A program made the translations under genes and the position numbers. 52,413 nucleotides of DNA from contig LIUM01000009.1 in assembly GCA_001462345.1 (NCBI GenBank), forward strand, positions 1 to 52,413, in the 5' to 3' direction. The stretch comes from Fibrobacteria bacterium AD312. Lineage in GTDB: Bacteria; Fibrobacterota; Fibrobacteria; Fibrobacterales; Fibrobacteraceae. Of the stretch, positions 25,582-34,885 are shown piece after piece (positions within the stretch are counted from its first letter, which is position 1; each line of letters starts with the position of its first letter). Under the pieces are notes generated by a model. The model worked only from the letters and a program-made list of their open reading frames with translations, did not search any database and was not told the DNA's origin.

Positions 25582-26523
25582 CTAATACTTGAGCATGAAT
25601 CTTGGAATAAAGAGCTTGATGAAATGTTTTAAAAATGTTGGAGAAAAGCTCATTAACTGAGTCATTTTTTTTAGAGCTTCCAATTTATTAGAATAAGCTA
25701 AAGCAGAAAACCATTTTGCTTTCCATGATAATAAAGCTTTTGAATATAGCGGATGTGATTCATAAAGGTGCAAAATTCTTAAAATTGTTGAATAAATCTC
25801 GTTATTTTTTAAATGTAGATTAGCTCCATGTTCACGATAATAGCAACAAATAATATCAGGAACAACAGGCTGTGAGCCATATTCAAAAAGAATTTTTAAG
25901 TATAGGGGATAATCTTCGAAAAAGAAGCGCTCATCATAACCACCTATTTTTTTTATCGCCTCTAAAACAAACATTTCAGAACAACCATGCAAAGCTTTTT
26001 GCCCAAGAAATAATTCGTTAAAGGTGATTTCAGGGCAACTTTTTAAATAACGAGCGTCTATACTTTTTCCAATTTCACCTTCGCTAGTCATAGGAATAAT
26101 CTGCCCAAAACAAGCCACTTTATTTGGGTGATTTTCTAAAAAACTACTTTGTTCATATAATCGACCCTCTGGCATAATATCATCGCTTGCAAACGAACAA
26201 TAATATTTTCCTTTTGCCATTTCCAGGAGCTCATTCATTGTTTTTATAAGCCCATTATTTTGCCGATGAATGTATTTAAACCCATATTTTTTTTGTAATG
26301 AATCTATAATACTTGGTGAATCATCTGTACTTCCATCATCGATTACAATTAATTCAAAAGTAACCCCTTTTTGATTTACTATCGATTCTATAGCTTGTTT
26401 TACATATAAAGAATGATTATAACTAGCCAAAAGCACAGATACTAATGGTTTTAAATTACAAGAATTATCTTCTTTAAATAAGAATTGATCTGATGCAGAC
26501 ATATTAATCATATAGAGTTCCAT
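25582..26523 (-). CDS. Family 2 glycosyltransferase
   Basis: This 313-residue GT2 enzyme begins its domain with LVSVLLASYNHSLYVKQAI, then LIVIDDGSTDDS, NNGLIKTMNELLEMAKGKYYC (first 20 relevant) and FASDDIM with the metal-binding DD. The C-terminal half includes GGYDERFFFEDYPLYLKI, typical of the acceptor region. It overlaps the end of the Wzx-like gene by 16 bp, and the frame has several possible starts (26523, 26511, 26502). It is the last gene of the minus-strand polysaccharide set. Linkage and sugar unknown. Confidence 0.9.
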   Translation of the reverse strand: MELYMINMSASDQFLFKEDNSCNLKPLVSVLLASYNHSLYVKQAIESIVNQKGVTFELIVIDDGSTDDSPSIIDSLQKKYGFKYIHRQNNGLIKTMNELLEMAKGKYYCSFASDDIMPEGRLYEQSSFLENHPNKVACFGQIIPMTSEGEIGKSIDARYLKSCPEITFNELFLGQKALHGCSEMFVLEAIKKIGGYDERFFFEDYPLYLKILFEYGSQPVVPDIICCYYREHGANLHLKNNEIYSTILRILHLYESHPLYSKALLSWKAKWFSALAYSNKLEALKKMTQLMSFSPTFLKHFIKLFIPRFMLKY

Positions 26524-27776
26524 TTTATCCCCTTAAAAGCAATAAGCAATAAAATCAAAGAAATAAAATTTTCCAAAGCATAAGCAAATATAGGGCCATA
26601 AAAACCGAAAAATAAAATACCAAAATATGTTGCTATCGCAAAAAATAATTGCGAAAACGTTTCAATTGCAATAAATGACTTTGTTTTTAATTTTGCCATA
26701 AGTACAAAGCCAAAACACCAAGAAATAGATCGGAAAAAATCCCCAATCAATTGATATGGAATATAATCTGCAGCACCAATATACTTATTAGAAAGCATCA
26801 ATAAAATAACTTGAGACCTAAAAATAAATACACAAAAAATGATCCCAGTAACAATAGCTATAAATTTAAGGAAGGTAGGATAAAAAATTTCATTAAATTT
26901 TTCTTTTGTTAAAGAAGAAGAAATTTTAGGTAATAAAATCACACCTATTATAGCAGAAAAAATAGATGCAAAAAAATCAGAGATTTTCCATATTCCTTGC
27001 CAAATTCCAGCGGCATCAAAACCTAATTTAAGCCCAATAAACGAGCGAACTAATGTTAAAACTAGTGGAGTTAAAATCATGGGTACAAGACCCATTAAAG
27101 CAAATGAAACCCAAGGTTTTCTAATATCAAGTACAGTATGTTTAATAGCATTAAAACTAAAACCCGCTTTTGATGCAATAATCAAAGCAAAAAGGCTAGC
27201 AATTATAGATTCAGTTGCAATAATTAAAAGCACACTTAATTTACCTGTATAAAGAAATAAAGCAACCCATGCCATTTGCCATACAGCAGAGATTACATTT
27301 ATTTTAGCATAAGAAGGAAATCGGCCAAGCCCATTCATAACAGACGAGCATATTGCAATAATATTTGTAGCAAAAATGCCTGGTATAGCAAATATTATAG
27401 CAGCCTGAATATGCCTAACAGGAATATCTTTAAAAAGTAACTCTAAAGGAAATGTAAAGCAAAATACAACAGCTAATATACATGTAATAACACTTGCAAT
27501 GATTGTTATCCTAAAACCACCATACCAAACACCATGCAATATGTTCAAATCATTTTTATTTTTTGCAGTTAATGAGACCCAACCATTTTGCATTGCTAAA
27601 GAAGAACTAGCTTCGCCGATGGTCTTCATGTTCATAAACTGCCCCACAGAGGCATACAAACTAGGCGTTAAAAAAATGGCTAAGAGTTTATTAATAACAA
27701 AAGCTTTTAATGTATTAAAAAAAATAACAAAGCTAGATCCAAAAAAAGGCTTCCAGAATTTCGAATGATCAGCCAT
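26508..27776 (-). CDS. Wzx-type polysaccharide flippase / O-antigen translocase
   Basis: A polytopic membrane protein of 422 residues with about twelve hydrophobic segments, including the early SSLAMQNGWVSLTAKNKND loop and RSFIGLKLGFDAAGIWQGIWKISDFF (partly quoted). The latter is characteristic of WzxE-like O-antigen translocases in the MATE/MOP superfamily. It would flip the undecaprenyl-linked repeat unit to the periplasm. Neighbours (glycosyltransferases, acyltransferase, aminotransferase) fit. No polymerase (Wzy) gene is visible in the window. Confidence 0.85.
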   Translation of the reverse strand: MADHSKFWKPFFGSSFVIFFNTLKAFVINKLLAIFLTPSLYASVGQFMNMKTIGEASSSLAMQNGWVSLTAKNKNDLNILHGVWYGGFRITIIASVITCILAVVFCFTFPLELLFKDIPVRHIQAAIIFAIPGIFATNIIAICSSVMNGLGRFPSYAKINVISAVWQMAWVALFLYTGKLSVLLIIATESIIASLFALIIASKAGFSFNAIKHTVLDIRKPWVSFALMGLVPMILTPLVLTLVRSFIGLKLGFDAAGIWQGIWKISDFFASIFSAIIGVILLPKISSSLTKEKFNEIFYPTFLKFIAIVTGIIFCVFIFRSQVILLMLSNKYIGAADYIPYQLIGDFFRSISWCFGFVLMAKLKTKSFIAIETFSQLFFAIATYFGILFFGFYGPIFAYALENFISLILLLIAFKGIKWNSI

Positions 27777-27781
27777 AAATT

Positions 27782-27924
27782 TTACTCACTTATTTCACGT
27801 CTAATTTTTGTAGGAACACCGCCAATATCTTGTTTGTTAAAAAAGACATTAAAATGCGAACAAAGGCGACTGTTCCAGAAAGTAAAGATTGTTTTAGCAC
27901 CAGAGGCATGAATTTCATGAACTA
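27782..27924 (-). pseudogene. Relic of an acyltransferase-like gene end
   Basis: Between the Wzx-like gene and the acyltransferase gene the minus strand is open without a start. It reads HEIHASGAKTIFTFWNSR ... NKQDIGGVPTKIRREISE and then a stop. The end IGGVPTKIRREI matches the C-terminus of hexapeptide acyltransferases, such as the adjacent gene ([14 protein letters not shown]). It is best explained as the surviving tail of a lost acyltransferase or a recombination scar. Confidence 0.5.
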
Positions 27925-28497
27925 TTACTCCAGAGAACGAATAACTCGAGCAGGAACTCCGCCAATCAAAACTCGTTCAGGGAATGTGCCCGAAACTACA
28001 GAGCCAGCAGCCACAACGCTATGTGCGCCAATCGTTGTCCCTTTTAAGATTGTCACTCGATTGCCTATCCAAACGTTATCTTGAATTGTAACAGCCCCTT
28101 TTTTAGGTTCTCCACCAAGACGATTTTCAGGAGAAAGCGGATGGAAATCGGAGTCATAAATATCCACATGAGTCCCAATTAAGACTCGTTCTCCAATAAA
28201 AATACCTGGGCCTTCTGAAACGGCAGAAAAATCATTTCCAATCCAAGTTTCATTCCCAAAAAAAATTTGAGACGTGCTTTCTCTTGCATCACAAAAAATA
28301 TAAGAGTTCCAAAAAGACTTTCCTCTAATCCAACCTATACGAACGCCAGAACCAAAGTGAATACGCCCCTTTCCATAAGTGAGTAGAGGGGCTCCTTTTA
28401 TTGGCTTACCTTCATAAGATACTTCTGATAAAAAAGTAAAATGAAGCCGCCTAATACAGGCATAAATATGTTGTATTATTTTAGCAAACAAAATCAT
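27925..28497 (-). CDS. Hexapeptide-repeat O-/N-acyltransferase
   Basis: This 190-residue left-handed beta-helix protein has repeated hexapeptide turns ([47 protein letters not shown] in two stretches), the catalytic His in [10 protein letters not shown], and a C-terminal [10 protein letters not shown]. It belongs to the maltose/serine/sugar acetyltransferase group. Beside ketoisomerase and aminotransferase genes it may acetylate the 3-amino group of a dTDP-3-amino-deoxyhexose, as FdtC does, or acetylate a hydroxyl. It overlaps the aminotransferase gene by 17 bp. Confidence 0.85.
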   Translation of the reverse strand: MILFAKIIQHIYACIRRLHFTFLSEVSYEGKPIKGAPLLTYGKGRIHFGSGVRIGWIRGKSFWNSYIFCDARESTSQIFFGNETWIGNDFSAVSEGPGIFIGERVLIGTHVDIYDSDFHPLSPENRLGGEPKKGAVTIQDNVWIGNRVTILKGTTIGAHSVVAAGSVVSGTFPERVLIGGVPARVIRSLE

Positions 28498-29587
28498 TAA
28501 CTCCTTGAACTACTTCCGTGACTTCATCATCTGTTAAAATAGGATTCAAAGGGATACTTACAACAGAAGCGGCTATTTTTTCCGTGATTGGTAATTCACC
28601 ATGTATTAAACCTGTTTTATAAGCCTCTTGTTGATGAGGAGCTTTAGGGTAATAAACAAGTGTTTCTATCCCACGGTTTTGTAAATGCTTTATGAATTCT
28701 TCTCGATAATCTGTTCGTAAAACAAAGGCGTGCCAAACGTGTTCTTCGCTGACTCCCATTTGTGGCAAACGAATCAAAGGATTTTTTATCTCATTTAAGT
28801 AACGTTCCGCAATCGAACGCCTGCGAGCGTTATGACGTTCCAAGTAAGGTAATTTCACCGAAAGGAAAGCCGCTTGAATTTCATCTAAACGTGAATTGAC
28901 TCCTTTATAAGTGTTCACGTATTTTTTTTGTGCTCCGTAATTACTGAGCGTTCGAACCACTTGCGCTAAAGAGACATCTTTTGTAGTGACGGCTCCCCCA
29001 TCTCCTAAAGCACCTAAATTTTTAGAAGGATAAAAACTAAATGCGGCGGCATCTCCTAAAGAGCCCACTCGTTCTTTTCCGTAATAGGCGCCATGGGCTT
29101 GAGCAGCATCTTCTACTACTAATAATTGATGTTCTTTTGCAAAAGAGAGAATCGGATTCATGTTTGCAGACCGACCATAAAGATGAACGGGTAAAATCGC
29201 TCTTGTTTTAGGAGTTAATGCTTTTTCTAAAAGAAGAGGGTCTAAATTAAAAGACTCCTCGTCTGGCTCGACTAAAACAGGCACTAGCCCTGTTTCTGAA
29301 ACGGCAAGCATGGTCGCGATATAAGTATTTGCAGGGATAATCACTTCATCGCCTGGTTTAATACGGCCAAGTTCTATATACGCTTTGAAAATCAAAGTCA
29401 AAGCATCTAACCCATTTCCGACCCCAACACAATAAGGGACTCCACAGAACAAGGCAAAAGCGGACTCAAATTCTGAGCAAGCCCGACCTCGAATAAAAAA
29501 GCCTGAATCAATGATTTTTTTGGCTTCTTGAGACAAAGAAGGCTCATAAAATTGATTTAATTTTTGTAGGTCTAAAAAACGAACCAT
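28481..29587 (-). CDS. DegT/DnrJ/EryC1/StrS-family sugar aminotransferase
   Basis: A PLP enzyme that converts a dTDP-keto-deoxysugar to its amino form. The 368 residues show [12 protein letters not shown] (PLP-phosphate loop), [25 protein letters not shown] and [16 protein letters not shown] with the PLP Lys189. Close neighbours encode FdtA-like 3,4-ketoisomerases, so it most likely acts at C3, as FdtB or QdtB do. It is followed one base later by the FemAB-like gene stop on the upstream side and overlaps the acyltransferase by 17 bp. Confidence 0.92.
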   Translation of the reverse strand: MVRFLDLQKLNQFYEPSLSQEAKKIIDSGFFIRGRACSEFESAFALFCGVPYCVGVGNGLDALTLIFKAYIELGRIKPGDEVIIPANTYIATMLAVSETGLVPVLVEPDEESFNLDPLLLEKALTPKTRAILPVHLYGRSANMNPILSFAKEHQLLVVEDAAQAHGAYYGKERVGSLGDAAAFSFYPSKNLGALGDGGAVTTKDVSLAQVVRTLSNYGAQKKYVNTYKGVNSRLDEIQAAFLSVKLPYLERHNARRRSIAERYLNEIKNPLIRLPQMGVSEEHVWHAFVLRTDYREEFIKHLQNRGIETLVYYPKAPHQQEAYKTGLIHGELPITEKIAASVVSIPLNPILTDDEVTEVVQGVNDFVC

Positions 29588-29588
29588 A

Positions 29589-30518
29589 TTATGTATTCCC
29601 CTTCAATGTAAAATGATACTTCAAATCGGCAAAGCAACCAATACTTTCCTTAAAAGAACAAAGGCCCGTATTAGGAGCTCCTAATTCTGAAGCAGGCCCA
29701 ATATCTAAAAATTCAAAACCACGTTTTTTATAAATCTCAAATAATTCTGCCGCTAATAAATTCATAGAACCATTAGTCGAATAGTCAGGAAGATTTCCCC
29801 AATAAATCAATTGAGCTATTGTCGGGGTCACTTCATAAACAATCGCTGATGCCACGTGAATCTCATCCATAGAAAGTAAAAAATAGCGACCAAGAATAAT
29901 CGTCATTGTTTTTTCTAAATCATTCAAACTCATTTTTAAGGGATAGCCTTTGGCTTTCCGATTTTGAGCAATCACATCATAAGCGAGTTTTTTTTCTTCT
30001 AAAGTATCCACTTGTTTCAATACATAGGGAATACTCTTAGCCCTATTTAAATGTCTACGTGATTTACTTATTAAAATGGAATCATAATCATCTGTTTTCA
30101 AGTCTAATGCGTAATTAATATCTGTATAACAAGAAGTAGAATAGCGCTGTAAGATATAAGCGAGTTTAACATACAAGTCTTGCTTATAAAAAAGAGGCGG
30201 CATTGTTATTTGTAAAGTAATCACATTTTTTTGGATATAATCTAAAAGGCAATTGACCAAAGAATCAAGAGAGGCAAGTGAAAGCGACTTAGAAAAACTA
30301 AATCCAGCAAAAGGAGCAGAAAATGGAGACTGCCAAACATCTCCTTTTTTACCAACAATCATACCAGCAATTGCTTTTTGGTCTCTTTTAAAAAGTAAAA
30401 AACGCGACTCACTCACTTTACTTGCATTTAATTCGTGAAACGCCACCGATTGATAAATAATCGTTTCTGAAGTTAAAAACTCATTATATTCTAATGCCGA
30501 TACTGGTATGCATTCCAT
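29589..30518 (-). CDS. FemAB/GNAT-like acyltransferase
   Basis: This 309-residue protein looks like the double-GNAT, FemAB- or BioF2-type proteins found in polysaccharide loci. [30 protein letters not shown] and the C-terminal [26 protein letters not shown] region (partly quoted) resemble that family's acceptor and CoA or aminoacyl-tRNA-binding segments. It may transfer an acyl or aminoacyl group to the amino sugar. It lies two bases from the ketoisomerase gene and one from the aminotransferase gene, so it is part of the same operon. Confidence 0.7.
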   Translation of the reverse strand: MECIPVSALEYNEFLTSETIIYQSVAFHELNASKVSESRFLLFKRDQKAIAGMIVGKKGDVWQSPFSAPFAGFSFSKSLSLASLDSLVNCLLDYIQKNVITLQITMPPLFYKQDLYVKLAYILQRYSTSCYTDINYALDLKTDDYDSILISKSRRHLNRAKSIPYVLKQVDTLEEKKLAYDVIAQNRKAKGYPLKMSLNDLEKTMTIILGRYFLLSMDEIHVASAIVYEVTPTIAQLIYWGNLPDYSTNGSMNLLAAELFEIYKKRGFEFLDIGPASELGAPNTGLCSFKESIGCFADLKYHFTLKGNT

Positions 30519-30520
30519 AG

Positions 30521-30937
30521 TTAATCTTTTTTTAATTCTAGAAAACGAGTGTAATCACGACAATAATCTAATTCATCAAAATGATGAGAAGTTAATACCA
30601 AACAAATAGAACCTGAAGAAAAAGAAATCTCTTCAGCCCAAATTCCAGGCGGGATATGTAATCCATAATAGGGGCGATCTAGTCGATAAATTTTAGAAGA
30701 AGTACCATCATCCATTTTTACATCAAAGGCACCGCTTGCGGCAATGAGTAATTGATGGCATTCATAATGAGCATGACCACCTCGAGATTCTCCTCCAGGG
30801 ATATCATAAAGATAAAAGACTCTTGCAATATCAAAAGGAATTGGCTTATCTGATTCCACTGCAGTTAAACTCCCCGATCGTTCACTATGGCGAGGGAGCG
30901 TGATTAACGAGCAATCGCTTAACCTTGTTTTAATCAT
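30521..30937 (-). CDS. WxcM/FdtA-like dTDP-sugar 3,4-ketoisomerase, canonical copy
   Basis: This 138-residue cupin protein has YDIPGGESRGGHAHYECHQ, with His55, His57 and His61, in the position of the FdtA/QdtA active site. It is expected to shift the keto group of dTDP-4-keto-6-deoxyglucose from C4 to C3, giving a substrate for the DegT-type aminotransferase nearby. The C-terminus (LVLTSHHFDELDYCRDYTRF) is typical of the family. Its start overlaps the stop of the second FdtA-like gene by four bases (ATGA). RmlA and RmlB, which would make the substrate, are not in this window. Confidence 0.88.
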   Translation of the reverse strand: MIKTRLSDCSLITLPRHSERSGSLTAVESDKPIPFDIARVFYLYDIPGGESRGGHAHYECHQLLIAASGAFDVKMDDGTSSKIYRLDRPYYGLHIPPGIWAEEISFSSGSICLVLTSHHFDELDYCRDYTRFLELKKD

Positions 30938-31362
30938 TTAGAAGATCCTTTTTTTAATTTTAAGAATTCTTCAAAATCCCAAACATAATCGTCTTCGTCG
31001 TAAGAAGTTGAAGACAACACTAAAGCAAGCGAATTGGTTGAAAAATTATCTAAGGTACGCCAATGCAAAGGAGGCAAATATAAACCGTAATAAGACCTAG
31101 ACAAAGAATAACGTTTTTCTTCTTTACCATCATGAATCACAGCGTCAAAACTACCCGATAAAGCGATGATAACTTCATGTTGATTTTTAAAAGCATGACT
31201 ACCTCTAAGTTCTCCACCAGGGACATCGTATATCCAGTAACAGCGCTTCATTTTGAAAGGAAGATGACGTTCCGATTCCAAAAAACTTAAATTTCCCCTT
31301 TCATCTAAAATTCTAGGGAATTCAATTATTTGTGGTGTCACAACAGTAGAGGACGTTGACAT
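30934..31362 (-). CDS. Second WxcM/FdtA-like protein with altered active site
   Basis: This 142-residue paralog of the next gene has YDVPGGELRGSHAFKNQHE. His56 and His62 are kept but the middle His is Phe58. The C-terminus (LVLSSTSYDEDDYVWDFEEF) is also conserved in pattern. It is probably a related cupin that makes a different ketosugar or is inactive and acts as a partner or control. It begins the minus-strand polysaccharide operon. The ATG at 31362 is favoured over an in-frame TTG at 31371. No promoter was picked out in the 64 bp before metXW. Confidence 0.85.
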   Translation of the reverse strand: MSTSSTVVTPQIIEFPRILDERGNLSFLESERHLPFKMKRCYWIYDVPGGELRGSHAFKNQHEVIIALSGSFDAVIHDGKEEKRYSLSRSYYGLYLPPLHWRTLDNFSTNSLALVLSSTSYDEDDYVWDFEEFLKLKKGSSK

Positions 31363-31426
31363 GAAAATCAAAATAGCAAAAAGGCCTTGAAAAAAAATTC
31401 TGCCCCTCTATTTTCTTTCTATATTT

Positions 31427-33214
31427 ATGCGTATGAGTGAATTTTTGCATAAAGGTAGCCTTGGTCCTGTCACCCCTCGAGATATGATAATCGACTTGGG
31501 GTCTGAAGGGTTTAAACTCGAAGGCGGTGGACTACTTAAAGAACTCTCTATTCGTTATGAAACGTATGGTGAATTAAATAAAGAAGCAGATAATGTCATT
31601 TGGATTTGTAGCCCTTTAACGGCAGATGCTCATGTCGCTGGCTTTTATAGTCCCGATGATAAAAAAGTAGGTTGGTGGGATGCATTAATCGGACAAGGGA
31701 AACCCATTGATACGGACCGTTTTTTTGTGGTTTGCAGCAATATTTTAGGCGGCTGCAAAGGAACTACAGGGCCTGCAAGTATTAACCCAGAAACGGGTAA
31801 GCCTTACGGTTCTTCCTTTCCTAATATCACCATCGGAGACATGGTGAATGCACAAAAGAAACTGGCAGACGCGCTCGGTGTTCGAAAGGTTTATTGTGTC
31901 ATTGGTGGTTCCATGGGTGGCTTTCAAGCCATGAAATGGGCTATTTATTATCCAAATGAAGTGGAACGTTGCATCATCATCGCTTCTTCCCCTCGTTTTT
32001 CTAGTCAGGCTCTAGGTTTTGAAATTGTGGCAAGAGATGCCATTAAACAAGACCCTAATTTTAATGGTGGTGATTATTATGACGGAGATGTCCCTGCCGT
32101 AGGGCTTTCTAACGCTAGAAAAATAGCACACCTTACTTACCTTTCTCCGATTAGCATGGAGAAAAAATTTACTAGAGAATCTTGTAAGGATCCTAATCCC
32201 AAAGAATTCTTATTGGGCTCTTCACTGGAAAGTTATTTGGCTTACCAAGGGGCTAAGTTTGTAGAACGATTCGATACGAATAGCTATCTACACATTACTT
32301 ATGCCACTGATGTCTTTGATTTAGAAACTGAATATGGATCTCTAGAACAAGCATTCAAAAATACAAAAGCCGCATTCTTAAACGTGAACTTAAGCACCGA
32401 CTGGTTGTTTCCTCCACATGAGTCAAGAAAAATTACTCATGCCTTAGTGAATGCAAAAAAAACGGTCACAAGCCTCGAATTAGACACTTTATTTGGGCAT
32501 GACGGTTTTTTACTGGAGGTAGGTGATTTAGGGAAAGCAATTTCTTCATTTATTACCCCTAACCACAAAATTATTCATAAGTCGGAAACTCAAGCCATCC
32601 CCGTGTTTCATGAGAAAGAAGATTTTGATCTTTTAGAACAGGGAATCCCAGAAGGTGCTCGAATCCTAGACTTAGGTTGTGGAAATGGCGATTTAATTGA
32701 AAGTCTTAGAATTCAAAAAAACGTCCAAGGTCTTGGAGTAGAAAAGAATTTTAATAGTATCTTAGGCTGCTTAACAAAAGCAGTCCCTGTGATTCAAAAA
32801 GATCTAGACGAAGGCGGATTAAAAGATTTCGAAAGCCACAGTTTTGATATTGCCGTTTTAAATCGAACACTTCAAGAGGTAAAAAACCCCTTGGACTTAT
32901 TACACGAAATTTTAAGAGTGGCAAATAAAGCAGTGATTACATTTCCAAATTTTGGTCACTGGTCTGTACGATCAGCACTATGGCGTTATGGCCGTATGCC
33001 TAAATCAAGCGAACTCCCCTATGAATGGTACAATACTCCTAACATCCATTTATTTACGTTACGAGATTTTACCCGTATGTGTGAAGATCAAAACTTAAAA
33101 ATTGAAAAACTCTTTATTGATAACGATAAAGTTTTCAGTAAAATACTCACCGCAATTGGTCGAACCAATCTTGGGGCTGAGCGAGTAGTAGCTCTTGTTT
33201 CCAAAAAACAATAA
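31427..33214 (+). CDS. metXW: Fused homoserine O-acyltransferase and MetW methyltransferase-like protein
   Basis: This 595-residue fusion serves methionine synthesis in the cytoplasm. Residues 1-380 are MetX, an alpha/beta-hydrolase fold that acylates homoserine. They contain GGCKGTTGPAS, the nucleophile elbow GGSMGGFQA (Ser162), TDWLFPP with Asp325 and FGHDGFL with His358. Residues 395-595 are MetW: ILDLGCGNGDL (413-423), VLNRTLQEVKNP and FPNFGHWSVR. MetW often sits beside MetX and is needed for its activity in several species; here they form one chain. Donor (acetyl- or succinyl-CoA) is not certain from motifs. Two close ATGs (31427, 31433) are possible starts. Confidence 0.95.
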   Translation: MRMSEFLHKGSLGPVTPRDMIIDLGSEGFKLEGGGLLKELSIRYETYGELNKEADNVIWICSPLTADAHVAGFYSPDDKKVGWWDALIGQGKPIDTDRFFVVCSNILGGCKGTTGPASINPETGKPYGSSFPNITIGDMVNAQKKLADALGVRKVYCVIGGSMGGFQAMKWAIYYPNEVERCIIIASSPRFSSQALGFEIVARDAIKQDPNFNGGDYYDGDVPAVGLSNARKIAHLTYLSPISMEKKFTRESCKDPNPKEFLLGSSLESYLAYQGAKFVERFDTNSYLHITYATDVFDLETEYGSLEQAFKNTKAAFLNVNLSTDWLFPPHESRKITHALVNAKKTVTSLELDTLFGHDGFLLEVGDLGKAISSFITPNHKIIHKSETQAIPVFHEKEDFDLLEQGIPEGARILDLGCGNGDLIESLRIQKNVQGLGVEKNFNSILGCLTKAVPVIQKDLDEGGLKDFESHSFDIAVLNRTLQEVKNPLDLLHEILRVANKAVITFPNFGHWSVRSALWRYGRMPKSSELPYEWYNTPNIHLFTLRDFTRMCEDQNLKIEKLFIDNDKVFSKILTAIGRTNLGAERVVALVSKKQ

Positions 33215-33232
33215 CTAAAAAGGTTTATTAAT

Positions 33233-34117
33233 ATGGCATCTATATTCTCAATGACTGGTTATGGTAAAGTCGAAACCACATTTAACAACCATACTATTGT
33301 AATTGAAATACGATCGGTTAATAATCGTTTTTTAGATATCTCTACTAAAATTCCTAAAAGCTTAAGTCATTATGACTTTGAACTTCGTAATCGCATTAAA
33401 AATAAAGTGACTCGAGGATCCGTCTTTTTAAGCATTACAATGGATTCTGGAGAAAGCGGAAATATTCCTACTACTTATAATGAAGCAGCCGTGAAAGCCT
33501 TTATCGATATTGCAAATGACATTAAAGAAAAGTTTAATATCGAAGGGAATGTGCATTTAGAACACTTGCTTTCTTTACCAGAGTTAATTCAATACTCTGA
33601 TGACTCTTCTAATCAAGAAGAGCTAGAAAAGCAACTTGCCTCTCATTTAGATACAGCCATCGATCAATTAATCGAAATGAGAAAAAAAGAAGGTGAAAAC
33701 CTTGTTATCGATCTAAAGAATCGAATTTCTACAATTAACAACATCTTAAATGATATTGAAAAGCTGGAACCAAATCGCATTAGTGACTGGAAAGAAAAAT
33801 TTGAAGAACGTCTCAAAGGCCTTTTACAAAACCTCGAACTGGATCCGATTCGTTTGATTCAAGAAGCAAGTGTTGTAGCCGATCGCCTTGATATTACAGA
33901 GGAAATAATTCGTTTTAGAAGCCATAATCAACTTTTCTTAAATGCATTACAAGCAGGTGGTTCTCAAGGGAAAAAGCTCGGTTTTATCTTGCAAGAAATG
34001 GGTCGCGAGGCAAATACTCTTGGCACTAAATGCCAATGTGCGCAGATTGCAGCTCTTGCCATTCAATTAAAAGATGAAGTCGAAACGATTCGAGAACAAG
34101 TGATGAATATTGAGTAA
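33233..34117 (+). CDS. YicC-family endoribonuclease
   Basis: This 294-residue protein starts MASIFSMTGYGK, the family hallmark (SMTGYG), followed by SVNNRFLDISTKIPK and, near the end, IQEMGREANTLGTKC preceded by FLNALQAGGSQGKKLGF. The E. coli member is an endoribonuclease that helps RNA turnover. The C-terminal DUF1732 segment is present in full, so the length is normal. YicC often precedes gmk, but here folA follows on the opposite strand. It starts 18 bp after metXW. Confidence 0.92.
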   Translation: MASIFSMTGYGKVETTFNNHTIVIEIRSVNNRFLDISTKIPKSLSHYDFELRNRIKNKVTRGSVFLSITMDSGESGNIPTTYNEAAVKAFIDIANDIKEKFNIEGNVHLEHLLSLPELIQYSDDSSNQEELEKQLASHLDTAIDQLIEMRKKEGENLVIDLKNRISTINNILNDIEKLEPNRISDWKEKFEERLKGLLQNLELDPIRLIQEASVVADRLDITEEIIRFRSHNQLFLNALQAGGSQGKKLGFILQEMGREANTLGTKCQCAQIAALAIQLKDEVETIREQVMNIE

Positions 34118-34195
34118 GCAGTATTTTTATTGGCTTTTTTAGCAGACCATTTCGACGAAAATTATCGGCAAAAATAGCGACAAAATGCATGGTTC

Positions 34196-34684
34196 TTACG
34201 GGCGTTCAAAGACCTGAAAAATAATAGGATAAGCATTTTTTTCATCGGCCTCTCGTTTTTCTTCACTTTGAAGAACCCAGCCATCTCCTAAAAAAGGCAT
34301 CTGAACATCACCCTCAATAGAAGCTAAAACTCTTGTTATATAAAGCTTTTTACACAAGGGCAAAGCCTCTTTATAAATAGCCGCTCCGCCCACAATAAAG
34401 CACTCTGTTTCACCCGCGTCTTTTGCAATTTGTAACGCTTCTTCAAGAGAATAAGCCACAACACAGCCTGGAGCACTAAAAGAATTATTTCGAGTTAAAA
34501 CAACATTCACTCGATCAGGTAAAGGCCTTCCAATATCGGCATAATTTTTACGGCCTAAAATAATATGATGCCCAATCGTCACCGATTTAAAATATTTCAA
34601 ATCCGCTGGCAAGCGCCAAGGCAAATGGCCATCACGACCAATGACATTATTTTCTGAGATAGCGACAATAGCAGATATTAACAT
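34196..34684 (-). CDS. folA: Dihydrofolate reductase
   Basis: Reduces dihydrofolate to tetrahydrofolate with NADPH. The 162-residue product has AIVAISENNVIGRDGHLPWRLPADLKYFK with the usual Trp and Asp, partly quoted here. It also has LGRKNYADIGRPLPDR, then CFIVGGAAIYKEAL. The common MGRKT reads LGRKN. It is transcribed toward yicC with 78 bp between gene ends and no strong terminator seen. Confidence 0.94.
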   Translation of the reverse strand: MLISAIVAISENNVIGRDGHLPWRLPADLKYFKSVTIGHHIILGRKNYADIGRPLPDRVNVVLTRNNSFSAPGCVVAYSLEEALQIAKDAGETECFIVGGAAIYKEALPLCKKLYITRVLASIEGDVQMPFLGDGWVLQSEEKREADEKNAYPIIFQVFERP

Positions 34685-34834
34685 GATATACCGAAAAAAA
34701 GATGAATAGGTTACTCTTTTAGAGGAGCCCTAAAGACAAATTAGAAAAATTAAACAAAGAACACGAATCCTTAGCCCCTCAATATGGTTATTTGCTTGTC
34801 AGAGCACGTCTTTTTCACTATTTTTAACCTGAAA

Positions 34835-34858
34835 TTTTGAATAATTTTTTATTCAAAA
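34835..34858. promoter_or_regulatory. Perfect 10-bp inverted repeat upstream of htpG
   Basis: TTTTGAATAA, four T, and TTATTCAAAA form a perfect inverted repeat with 27 bp to the htpG start codon. It is followed by an AT-rich stretch and the ribosome site GGAGATAAT before ATG. It is not the CIRCE element (TTAGCACTC-N9-GAGTGCTAA) and has no U-tract, so an operator for a heat-shock or other regulator is more likely than a terminator. Confidence 0.55.
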
Positions 34859-34885
34859 AAACACCATTGTATATACGGAGATAAT

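Noticed and set aside
31363-31426. A methionine riboswitch before metXW
   Set aside because: Only 64 bp lie between the two divergent genes, too short for SAM riboswitches, and no conserved core is visible.
34835-34858. CIRCE element upstream of htpG
   Set aside because: The arms are TTTTGAATAA, not TTAGCACTC, and the spacer is four bases, not nine.
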